A stretch of DNA of 64,000 bases. Origin: Halogranum gelatinilyticum (GTDB taxonomy: Archaea > Halobacteriota > Halobacteria > Halobacteriales > Haloferacaceae). Within the stretch, counting starts at the first letter, position 1. Every line of letters starts with the position of its first letter. Location of the stretch: the NCBI RefSeq assembly GCF_900103715.1, contig NZ_FNHL01000005.1, positions 124,001 to 188,000 of the forward strand, given 5' to 3'. The notes under the pieces are model-generated. The model saw only the letters and a program-made list of their open reading frames with translations. It was not told the origin of the DNA and ran no database searches. Shown here piece by piece: positions 41,563 to 48,681 of this stretch. A program made the position numbers and the translations under genes.

Positions 41563-42219
41563 TCATTTTTCGGGGTGGTCGACGAGTGTCTGTTCGAAGT
41601 CCTCGACGAACCGCTTGACGATGGTCTCTTCCGCCCGGTGGAGCGTCTCGCTACACGTCGACTTCGCGAGGCCAAGTTCGTCCGCGAGGTCGGTGAGCGA
41701 ACACTGCCGGGGGGTGTCGTAATAGCCCTGCTCGACGGCCGTCCGTACGAGCGTCAACTGTCGGTCGGTCAGGAGCTGTTCGGGCTCGACGTACTGGTGG
41801 ACCTCGTTGACGGTGAAGGGGATACCGAACTCCTCCAACTGGTCGCCGAGTTCCGACAATCGGTGTTGTGGGGCGGTAATCTCCCACTCGGCAGTCCCCT
41901 CCTCAATGGTGAACGGCATCGTCAGCGGGACGCCGGAGTCCTGCATCGGGAAGAGCAGTAAGGGCATCGTCGTCTCGAACTGGACGAGCACCGTCTGGTC
42001 GTACCGCTCCAGAAGGTCGAGTTCGGTCACCGAGTCGTGGGTTTCGATGTCGGCGACGACGGCCGGGAGGTCGGGGGCGGTGATTTCGGCGAGGCCCACA
42101 CCACCGTCGCCGTCGGTGTGAGCAGCGAGAATACGGACGCTCGCGTCGGGGTGTGCACGCGAGAGGTCACCGATCCAGATTCCCTCCGGAACCGTGATAG
42201 TGAGATTGGCTTGGGGCAT
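41563..42219 (-). CDS. HTH-10 (bacterio-opsin-activator type) regulator, DmsR-like
   Basis: A 218-residue regulator. The N-terminal ~150 residues form the sensor part typical of this class (M-P-Q-A-N-L-T-I-T-V-P-E, W-E-I-T-A-P, and L-G-D-Q-L-E-E-F-G-I-P-F). The C-terminal HTH-10 domain reads L-L-T-D-R-Q-L-T-L-V-R-T-A-V-E-Q-G-Y-Y, then L-A-D-E-L-G-L-A-K-S-T-C-S-E-T-L-H-R-A. Unlike the narO product it lacks a cysteine cluster. Its promoter holds two palindromes, including a perfect CGAACATGTTCG, which suggests autoregulation or control by NarO. It is a prime candidate for the local regulon. Confidence 0.82.
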   Translation of the reverse strand: MPQANLTITVPEGIWIGDLSRAHPDASVRILAAHTDGDGGVGLAEITAPDLPAVVADIETHDSVTELDLLERYDQTVLVQFETTMPLLLFPMQDSGVPLTMPFTIEEGTAEWEITAPQHRLSELGDQLEEFGIPFTVNEVHQYVEPEQLLTDRQLTLVRTAVEQGYYDTPRQCSLTDLADELGLAKSTCSETLHRAEETIVKRFVEDFEQTLVDHPEK

Positions 42220-42228
42220 CGGTGTGTG

Positions 42229-42240
42229 CGAATATATTCG
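42229..42240. promoter_or_regulatory. CGAATATATTCG palindrome at the HTH-10 regulator start
   Basis: A perfect 12-bp palindrome 10-21 nt upstream of the ATG at 42219. It shares the CGAA/TTCG ends with the operator family and contains a TATA-like AATATATT, but lies too close to the ATG for a normal leaderless TATA box. Confidence 0.5.
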
Positions 42241-42263
42241 GCCCACGTGGATACCAGTGTTGA

Positions 42264-42275
42264 CGAACATGTTCG
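42264..42275. promoter_or_regulatory. CGAAC-N2-GTTCG operator, site E
   Basis: CGAACATGTTCG, a perfect palindrome, 45 nt upstream of the HTH-10 regulator ATG at 42219 (minus strand). Confidence 0.65.
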
Positions 42276-42367
42276 GGACTCGGCACGCCCGCGCTCGCTC
42301 GGGAAGCGACAGAGGGCTCCCGGACGGGTCGGGTGTCAGGTCCCGGCGGGCTCGCTGCAGCCGCCAT

Positions 42368-42376
42368 AAAAAAAAA
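42368..42376 (-). terminator. Oligo-T terminator after the DUF2249 gene
   Basis: Nine T in a row on the minus strand, 23-31 nt after the DUF2249 stop codon. This is a typical archaeal U-tract terminator and the longest homopolymer I noticed. Confidence 0.6.
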
Positions 42377-42398
42377 CATCGTCGACGCCGGCCGTGGT

Positions 42399-42665
42399 CT
42401 ACAGCTCGCGCCACACGACGGTCACGACGAGGTCGTCCGCTTCGACGGCCTCGTACTCGTAGCCTCGCTCGGACAGTTTCGGATAGAGATGCTGCGGCTT
42501 CCGGTCGCTCAGTTGGACGAAAACCGTCTCGTCGTCGAGCTCTGCGAGCCGTTCTAACGTGTTCTGCAGCGGCTTCGGCGGGGGAAGCTCCCGGACGTCC
42601 AACGTCTCGCGTGGTCTGTCGCTCGGTGCGGCGGTCTCAGCGACGATGCCTGTCACCTCGGACAT
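42399..42665 (-). CDS. DUF2249-domain protein
   Basis: An 88-residue stand-alone DUF2249 domain: L-D-V-R-E-L-P-P-P-K-P-L-Q-N-T-L, V-F-V-Q-L-S-D-R-K-P-Q-H-L-Y-P and a final V-V-T-V-V-W-R-E-L strand. These TusA-like-sized domains accompany denitrification and Fe-S/Mo enzyme genes; their biochemical role is unsettled. The same domain is fused to the Mrp ATPase of the nar operon. Operator site F lies 39 nt upstream and a T9 terminator follows, so it is a single-gene transcription unit. Confidence 0.85.
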   Translation of the reverse strand: MSEVTGIVAETAAPSDRPRETLDVRELPPPKPLQNTLERLAELDDETVFVQLSDRKPQHLYPKLSERGYEYEAVEADDLVVTVVWREL

Positions 42666-42703
42666 ATCTATGAACAGGGACGGAGAGACTGCGGTTCTTG
42701 TCC

Positions 42704-42715
42704 CGAAGATGTTCG
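42704..42715. promoter_or_regulatory. CGAAC-N2-GTTCG-like operator, site F
   Basis: CGAAGATGTTCG, one mismatch from the palindrome, 39 nt upstream of the DUF2249 ATG at 42665 (minus strand). Confidence 0.55.
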
Positions 42716-42787
42716 CCCTTCCCGCTCGTTCGCTGGGCGGTGTACGTCCGACAGGGGCGTCCGGGATAGCGAGGGACCTCCCGTGAC

Positions 42788-43006
42788 TCAGGTCACCCGA
42801 ACGACGCCGTCGACGACGTAGATGTAGCCCTTCATCTCGAGCTGTTCGAGCACGTCGCGCGCTTCGTTTAGCCGAAACTCGCGCGCTTCGAGTGCCGAGA
42901 CGGCCTCACCGTAGGTGACGTCACCGGCCGTGCTCGACACCAGTCGCTCGACGTGGTCGAACGCCTCCCGTTCGAGTTCGCTGAGGGGAGTCTCGGGGTT
43001 CCGCAT
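42788..43006 (-). CDS. Small winged-helix-like protein
   Basis: A 72-residue protein with two helices (S-E-L-E-R-E-A-F-D-H-V-E-R-L-V, and L-N-E-A-R-D-V-L-E-Q-L-E-M-K-G) and a final wing-like hairpin Y-I-Y-V-V-D-G-V-V-R-V. It looks like a minimal winged-helix module. The ATG at 43006 is the first standard start. The frame stays open upstream to a TTG at 43093 and would add a segment with C-Q-M-C-D-A-C-R-T-C, an intriguing four-Cys motif treated separately as a finding. Confidence 0.6.
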   Translation of the reverse strand: MRNPETPLSELEREAFDHVERLVSSTAGDVTYGEAVSALEAREFRLNEARDVLEQLEMKGYIYVVDGVVRVT

Positions 43007-43137
43007 GGTCCAAATCTCTCGGCGAGGACGGATAGTGTCTTTGCACGTCCGACACGCGTCACACATCTGACACGGCTGTCCGGCCGCGGACAACAGACGT
43101 TTCCGCGACAGTCCCGAACGGAGACCGACGAGTCTCC

Positions 43138-43701
43138 ATGTCCCTCAGACGTGATCTCACCGAGCTGTTCTCGTTGCCCGACGATGCGGCCTTTCGGTCC
43201 CGTGCTCGCGACCGTCTGGACGACGTGCCGACCGACGGGCTGGACCGGTCAGTCGACGACGCGCTCGCCGGAGTCGCCGACGAGTTCGGCGGCAGCCTCA
43301 CCGACGCGGTCGACCTCGATGAGCGGGACCGACGGCTCGTCTGGCGCGTCCGCGCGCTCGACGAGGCTCCGCTCGGGGTGACGCTCTCAGGACCGGCGTA
43401 TCAGGACAACCCCATCCTCTACGCCAACGCGACGTTCCGCGACATGACGGGCTACCCCCTCACCGACCTCGTCGGGGAGAACCCACGGCTATTGCAGGGA
43501 CCGGAGACGGAGCGCGCGGCCGTCGAGGACCTCCGCGAGGCACTCGCCATCTGGGAGCCGGTGACCGTCGAGCTGACGAACTACCGGAAGGACGGGACGC
43601 CGTTCCGTAACCGCGTCTCGCTCGTCCCGCTGGCCGACGAGACGGGGACGATCACGAACTGGCTCGGCATCCAGAAAGCCGTCGACGGCGACGGCGACTG
43701 A
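43138..43701 (+). CDS. PAS (LOV-like) domain protein
   Basis: A 187-residue single-PAS protein. After ~70 helical residues, the PAS/LOV core has D-N-P-I-L-Y-A-N-A-T-F-R-D-M-T-G-Y, then G-E-N-P-R-L-L-Q-G-P-E-T, and N-Y-R-K-D-G-T-P-F-R-N-R-V. In LOV photoreceptors the third block is G-R-N-C-R-F-L-Q-G, and the Cys forms the flavin adduct. Here it is Pro, so light sensing by adduct is excluded; flavin redox or oxygen sensing remains possible. No output domain is present. It is divergent from the small winged-helix gene. Confidence 0.8.
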   Translation: MSLRRDLTELFSLPDDAAFRSRARDRLDDVPTDGLDRSVDDALAGVADEFGGSLTDAVDLDERDRRLVWRVRALDEAPLGVTLSGPAYQDNPILYANATFRDMTGYPLTDLVGENPRLLQGPETERAAVEDLREALAIWEPVTVELTNYRKDGTPFRNRVSLVPLADETGTITNWLGIQKAVDGDGD

Positions 43702-43754
43702 GTTCGCCCCTCTCGGGTACAAAGATAAAGTAGCGGTACGACGGAGATACGCAC

Positions 43755-44237
43755 ATGGCTGACCTCGAGATCGACGACACCGACAGGGCGATTCTGTACG
43801 CCTTACAGGAGGACGCCCGAAACATGTCCTCGGGCGACATCGCCGAACGGGCCGGAACGTCCGGCAGCACCATCCGCAAACGGATCCGACGACTCGAATC
43901 TACCGGCATCATCCAGGGGTACAACGCGCTCGTCGATTACGCGAAGTCCGGCTATCCGCTCCGTATGTTGCTCTTCTGCACCGCGCCGATAGCCGAACGG
44001 GGGAGTCTCGTCTCCGGCATCCTCGACATCGACGGCGTGGTCTCCGTCCAAGAGCTCGTCACGGGCGAACAGAACCTCCTCGTCACCGTCGTCGGCGAGT
44101 CCGACAGCGACATCACGCCCGTCGCGCAGGAACTGGTCGACATGGGCATCACCGTCGCCGACGAAGTCCTCGTCCGGAGCCACGAGACGACGCCGTTCGG
44201 CCGGTTCCACCCCGAACAACACGCCGCCGACGAGTAG
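43755..44237 (+). CDS. Lrp/AsnC-family transcriptional regulator
   Basis: A 160-residue regulator with an N-terminal HTH (D-D-T-D-R-A-I-L-Y-A-L-Q, S-S-G-D-I-A-E-R-A-G-T-S-G-S-T-I-R-K-R-I) and a C-terminal RAM effector domain (V-V-S-V-Q-E-L-V-T-G-E-Q-N-L-L-V-T-V-V). The C-terminus carries an extra polar tail ending in H-A-A-D-E. It precedes dabB on the same strand after a 417-bp gap and may control the carbon-uptake genes. It is not an AhbA/B siroheme decarboxylase subunit, which would lack the RAM pattern seen here. Confidence 0.85.
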   Translation: MADLEIDDTDRAILYALQEDARNMSSGDIAERAGTSGSTIRKRIRRLESTGIIQGYNALVDYAKSGYPLRMLLFCTAPIAERGSLVSGILDIDGVVSVQELVTGEQNLLVTVVGESDSDITPVAQELVDMGITVADEVLVRSHETTPFGRFHPEQHAADE

Positions 44238-44654
44238 TAGTCGGCGCGGGTCGACCCCAGTTTCTTCCGGTCACGGTTCGTGAGTGGTCGGCTCGCCGCG
44301 CTCCCCACCCCCGACCAATTCGTTCGCGACGCACCGCACAGCGACCGGAACGTTCGCCCCTTCGTTTCCATGGGTGTGACTGCGGCTGCCGTCCGACCTC
44401 TTCGCGGGCACACGGACGAGAAACACCTCGTTGGGCGTTCTGTGCTCTGATTCCCGCCTTCTGTAGTGTGTGGTACAGCGTCGCACGACCCGCGCACGAA
44501 CTGTTCTAAAAATCATGAAGGACAGAACAAATTGGGACTGTAGAAGAGTTTAATAGGCATAACGTTCGTAGATGTGGGTAGATACGACCGAAAGCGGAAT
44601 TCGGCACCGCGGTGCGTGACCGAACTGTGCTCTCCGGTCGACACGGACCAAGCA
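44238..44654. other. Intergenic region with the dabB promoter
   Basis: No gene is supported here. A TTTAATA element at 44549-44555 is the likely TATA box and would give a leader of ~75 nt. Upstream of it, at 44497-44507, lies CGAACTGTTCT, a partly palindromic element with a 1-bp spacer. Downstream a perfect palindrome occupies 44604-44615. Confidence 0.5.
44604..44615. promoter_or_regulatory. GCACCGCGGTGC palindrome before dabB
   Basis: A perfect 12-bp palindrome 40-51 nt upstream of the dabB ATG at 44655. If transcription starts at the TATA box at 44549 it lies in the leader, so it could act as an operator or an RNA hairpin. Confidence 0.45.
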
Positions 44655-46142
44655 ATGACAGGCCAAGAGCAGGCGACGACGATAGGACAGCTTCCGACCC
44701 CGACGGACCGGGACTCCCGTGTGCCCGCGGTGCTGACACGACTCGTCTGGCTCCTCTGTCTCGCGACCCTCGGGGTACTGGCTGTCCACCTCACTGGCGG
44801 CGGCCGCTGGGAACTGCCCGGACTCGTCGCTGTCGACGGTCTGACGGTCGTGATGTGGCTCGCAGTCACGTTCTTCAGCGGCATCGTCCACAGCTACTCC
44901 CGGCGGTATATGGCCGGAAACCGGACCATCGACCGCTTCTTCGCGCGGACCTTCGCGTTCACGCTGGTCGTGATGGTGCTGGTCGCGGCGGACAGCCTTC
45001 TGTTGTTCGGGCTCGCCTGGCTCGCGATGGGTCTCGTGATGGCCGGTCTCATCGGCCACGTCGAAGGCTGGAAACAGGCTCGTGCGGCGGCGTCGCTCGC
45101 ACGTCGGTACTTCCTCGCGAGTAGCGCGCTCGTCGGCGTCGCGCTGGCGGCACTCTGGTGGCAGACCGGCGCGACGACGGTCTCCGGGGTCGCCGAGACC
45201 GTCGGCCCGACCGCCTCGACGGCCGTCCTCGTCGCCGCTGGGGCGCTCGTGCTCGCGGCGATGGTCCAGTCGGCTCTCGTCCCGTTCCACACCTGGCTGC
45301 TCTCCTCGATGACCGCTCCGACGCCCGCCTCGGCGTTGATGCACGCCGGGTTCGTCAACGCTGGCGGGGTTCTCCTCGTCCGCTTCGGACCCGTCATCAG
45401 CGTCGAGACGTCCGTCATGCTCGCAATCGTCCTCGTTGGCGCGCTCAGTGCCCTCCTCGGAAAGCTCCTGAAGTCGGTGCAGGTCGACGTGAAGAGCCGA
45501 CTCGGCTGCTCGACGGTCGGCCAGATGAGCTTCATGCTCCTCCAGGTCGGGCTGGGCTTCTTCGGCGCGGCAATCACCCATCTCGTCCTCCACGGTTTCT
45601 ACAAGGCCTACCTGTTCCTCGGCTCGGGGGAGGAAGTCGAACACACGAGTCCCGACGCGGGACACGGGTCAGCCCGGACCGACCCGGCCGGTCTCGCCGT
45701 CGCCGCGGTCTCCGCGCTCGCCGGTGGCGTACTCTTCGCCGCGCTGACCGGCAAGGGAACGAACTTCGACAGCGGACTGCTCCTGACCGCTCTCGTCGTG
45801 CTAACGACGCTGCACGCCACCCGGAACGCGCTGGCGCACACGTCGCTCCCGGCGACCTACCGCTACGGAGCTGTCCCGCTCGTCTTCCTCCCCGCCATCG
45901 CCGTCTACGCGGCGGTCTACGTCGGCATCGAACACGTTATGACCGACCTCCCGCTCGTGGCCGCCCCGACCGAACTGACGGTCGTCCACGGCGTCGTCGT
46001 CGCCGCCTTCCTCGCCGTCTACCTCGCCATCGAGACCGGCGTCCACAAGTCCAGCGGACGGCTCTACGTCGCGCTGCTGAACGCCGCTCAACCCTCGTCC
46101 GATACGCTGCTCACCGCCACGGAGGACTACAATGAGTACTGA
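44655..46142 (+). CDS. dabB: DabB, membrane subunit of the DAB inorganic carbon pump
   Basis: A 495-residue NuoL/MrpA-like antiporter-fold protein with ~13 membrane segments. The proton-channel family block P-F-H-T-W-L-L-S-S-M-T-A-P-T-P-A-S-A-L-M-H-A-G is clear. In the DAB/Mps system this subunit couples ion flow to CO2 hydration by DabA. Start at the ATG at 44655; an in-frame GTG at 44574 would add a non-conserved, Cys-containing stretch that I reject. It overlaps dabA by 11 bp, so the complex is made in one operon. A complex I role is excluded by context: no other nuo genes are near. Confidence 0.88.
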   Translation: MTGQEQATTIGQLPTPTDRDSRVPAVLTRLVWLLCLATLGVLAVHLTGGGRWELPGLVAVDGLTVVMWLAVTFFSGIVHSYSRRYMAGNRTIDRFFARTFAFTLVVMVLVAADSLLLFGLAWLAMGLVMAGLIGHVEGWKQARAAASLARRYFLASSALVGVALAALWWQTGATTVSGVAETVGPTASTAVLVAAGALVLAAMVQSALVPFHTWLLSSMTAPTPASALMHAGFVNAGGVLLVRFGPVISVETSVMLAIVLVGALSALLGKLLKSVQVDVKSRLGCSTVGQMSFMLLQVGLGFFGAAITHLVLHGFYKAYLFLGSGEEVEHTSPDAGHGSARTDPAGLAVAAVSALAGGVLFAALTGKGTNFDSGLLLTALVVLTTLHATRNALAHTSLPATYRYGAVPLVFLPAIAVYAAVYVGIEHVMTDLPLVAAPTELTVVHGVVVAAFLAVYLAIETGVHKSSGRLYVALLNAAQPSSDTLLTATEDYNEY

Positions 46143-48585
46143 AACCGACATCCACGTCCGCGACAGTATCGAGGCGGCGGCCGACGCCGTCGGCTCGCTC
46201 TGGCCGCTTCACTCGTTCGTGACCGCCAACCCGCTCGCCGGGTTCGAAGACCACCCCTTCCACGAGGCCGTCGCGGCAGGTGAACGCCTGCGCGACGGCG
46301 ACGGCTACCCGAGTGCCGCCGTCTTCCGGTCTGCGTGGGAGAACGGCCAGATCGACCCCGAGTTCCTCGAAGCCGAACTCGCCGAACACGGCTACCGGGG
46401 CGACCCAGAGGCCCTCCTCGAGCAACTGGCCACCGCGGAGACGGCTTCCGACGAGCGCGAGGACGGCGAGACCCCGACCGACCACGTCGACCGCGTGCTG
46501 ACCAAGTGGCTCGCCGCGTTCCTTGACCAGGGCAAGGCCCACTGGTCGATGCCCGGCCGCGAGCAGGGCTTCTACACCGCCGTCCGGCGGCTGGCCCGTC
46601 ACGACAGCCGGATTCCCGACGCCGAGCGGCTGGCCGAGCTCCCCGACGACCCCGTCGCGGCCGTCGAGACGCTGCTCGACGACTACCCGACGGCAGAGTG
46701 GCAGACGGTCTTCGAGTATCAGCTGTCGGCACTGCCCGGCTGGACCGGGTTCCTCAATCAGCGTATCGACGCCGACGACGAGTGGCAGGCCGAGAACCCG
46801 GTGACGCTGCCCGGCTATCTGGCCGTCCGGCTGGCGGTGGCCGACCTGTTCGACGCCCCGATCCTTCCCCCAGCAGACGAGTCACTCGCGACGGACGGAT
46901 TCGACGATAACGAGGACGAGGTCCCGCTGGCCGAAGCCTGGCTCTCCGCGTGGGAGGCGACGTACCGCGACGAACTGGTCGGAGCGGTCGAGGACGCCAG
47001 TGCGAGCGTCGAAGACGAGGAAGGGGACGGCACGCGTCCGGACGCGCAGTTCGTCTTCTGTATCGACACGCGCTCGGAGGTCATCCGCCGCCACATCGAG
47101 GCGACGGGCGACTACGACACGCACGGCTACGCCGGGTTTTTCGGCGTCCCGATGCGTCACTCGGCGTACGACTCGGACGTGACCGTCGACGCCTGCCCGC
47201 CCATCGTCGACGCGGCCCACCGTATCGCCGACCGGCCGACGGGCGACCACGAGGAGACCCGCCACAGCCACGACCACAAGACCGGTCTCCTCGCCGCTGG
47301 CAGAGAGACGCTCGAATCACTCAAGGGCAACGCGGCGACCGCGTTCAGCCTCGTCGAGACCGCCGGAGCCGGCTACGGGGTCGCGCTGGCCGCCCGGACG
47401 CTCGTCCCCGACCGCGTCTCCGACCTCCTCGCCGCCGCCGACGACCGCGTCCCGGCCGAGCGCGAGTTCTGTGAACCCTCGGTCGACTACAACCCCGACT
47501 CGGTCAACGAACTCCGCGAGGGGCTGACGCTCGACGAGCAGGTCGAATATGCCGAGTCGGCCTTCGACCTCATGGGTTGGGAGCAGTTCGCCCGCGTCGT
47601 CGTCTTTGCGGGCCACGCCAGCCAGACGGCGAACAACCCGTTCGGGTCGAGTCTCGACTGCGGAGCCTGTGCTGGCAACCCCGGCGGCCCGAACGCCCGC
47701 GTGCTCGCGACCATCTGTAACGACGAGGACGTGAAGGCGGAACTCCGCGAGCGTGGCCACGACATCCCCGAGGACACCCTCTTCGTCGCGGGCGAGCACA
47801 ACACGACGACCGACGAGGTCGAACTGTTCGACGGCGCGGTTCCGACGACCCACGCCGACGACCTCGACAGACTCCGCGCGGACCTCGAAACCGCTCAGGC
47901 CGGGGCGGCCGCCGAGCGCGTCGGCGACGACGCAGACGGCGACGCCGTCCGCGAGGCGACGCGCCGCGCCGCAGACTGGGCGGAGACGCGCCCCGAGTGG
48001 GGACTGGCGGGCAACGCGGGCTTCGTCGTCGGCCCCCGCTCGCTCACCGACGGTCTCGACCTCGACGGCCGGGCCTTCCTCCACTCCTACGACTGGCAGA
48101 CCGACCCCGAGGGCGACGCGCTGGAAGCCATCGTGACCGGCCCGCTCGTCGTCACGCAGTGGATCAACAACCAGTACTACTTTGCCACCGTCGACAACGC
48201 GGCCTACGGCAGCGGTTCGAAGGTGACGCACAACCCCGTCGGCAACGTCGGCGTCTACCAGGGCAACGGCGGCGACCTGATGACCGGTCTCCCGCTACAG
48301 TCGCTCATGAGTGCCGACGACGACCCGTACCACCAGCCGCTGCGGCTCTCGGCGGTCCTCCACGCGCCGGTCGACCGCGTGACGGAGATTCTGGCCGACC
48401 ATCCGGCGGTCGCTGGGCTGCTCGACAACGGCTGGCTGTCGCTGACGGTCGTCGACCCCACGCAGGAGCACCGGAGCTTCCACTACGAGGGCGAACTGGA
48501 GTGGACGCCCGCCGCTTCGGAGTCGGCTGCGGAGCCGACGGTGCCGACCCCCGAACGCTCGGCACCCATCGCCGCGGACGACTGA
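46132..48585 (+). CDS. dabA: DabA (DUF2309), zinc-dependent CO2-hydrating subunit
   Basis: An 817-residue cytoplasmic protein of the DUF2309/UPF0753 family. Zinc and active-site residues known from Halothiobacillus DabA are conserved with the right spacing: Cys310 and Asp312 in V-F-C-I-D-T-R-S-E, His495 in F-A-G-H-A-S, and Cys510 in S-L-D-C-G-A-C. The N-terminal H-S-F-V-T-A-N-P-L motif is also typical. With DabB it acts as a vectorial carbonic anhydrase that traps CO2 as bicarbonate. In a heterotrophic archaeon the bicarbonate would feed carboxylases. The length is normal. Confidence 0.93.
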   Translation: MSTETDIHVRDSIEAAADAVGSLWPLHSFVTANPLAGFEDHPFHEAVAAGERLRDGDGYPSAAVFRSAWENGQIDPEFLEAELAEHGYRGDPEALLEQLATAETASDEREDGETPTDHVDRVLTKWLAAFLDQGKAHWSMPGREQGFYTAVRRLARHDSRIPDAERLAELPDDPVAAVETLLDDYPTAEWQTVFEYQLSALPGWTGFLNQRIDADDEWQAENPVTLPGYLAVRLAVADLFDAPILPPADESLATDGFDDNEDEVPLAEAWLSAWEATYRDELVGAVEDASASVEDEEGDGTRPDAQFVFCIDTRSEVIRRHIEATGDYDTHGYAGFFGVPMRHSAYDSDVTVDACPPIVDAAHRIADRPTGDHEETRHSHDHKTGLLAAGRETLESLKGNAATAFSLVETAGAGYGVALAARTLVPDRVSDLLAAADDRVPAEREFCEPSVDYNPDSVNELREGLTLDEQVEYAESAFDLMGWEQFARVVVFAGHASQTANNPFGSSLDCGACAGNPGGPNARVLATICNDEDVKAELRERGHDIPEDTLFVAGEHNTTTDEVELFDGAVPTTHADDLDRLRADLETAQAGAAAERVGDDADGDAVREATRRAADWAETRPEWGLAGNAGFVVGPRSLTDGLDLDGRAFLHSYDWQTDPEGDALEAIVTGPLVVTQWINNQYYFATVDNAAYGSGSKVTHNPVGNVGVYQGNGGDLMTGLPLQSLMSADDDPYHQPLRLSAVLHAPVDRVTEILADHPAVAGLLDNGWLSLTVVDPTQEHRSFHYEGELEWTPAASESAAEPTVPTPERSAPIAADD

Positions 48586-48681
48586 GCCGCAGAGTCCGTC
48601 CGTCGGCCGACGCCGTCGCTGTGCGAACGTTTTCTCCCTGTTCAAATCGGCCGGTTCGACAACGACGAGTAACGTCTCTGC

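Noticed and set aside
43138..43701. Blue-light LOV photoreceptor
   Set aside because: The essential cysteine is replaced by proline.
43755..44237. Siroheme decarboxylase AhbA/AhbB, given the nearby AhbC/AhbD-like genes
   Set aside because: The protein has a standard Lrp HTH plus RAM domain with the E-L-V-T-G type effector strand; AhbA/B patterns are not seen.
44655..46142. Complex I subunit NuoL
   Set aside because: It is followed by a DUF2309 gene with intact DabA residues and no other nuo gene is near, so DabB is the right assignment.
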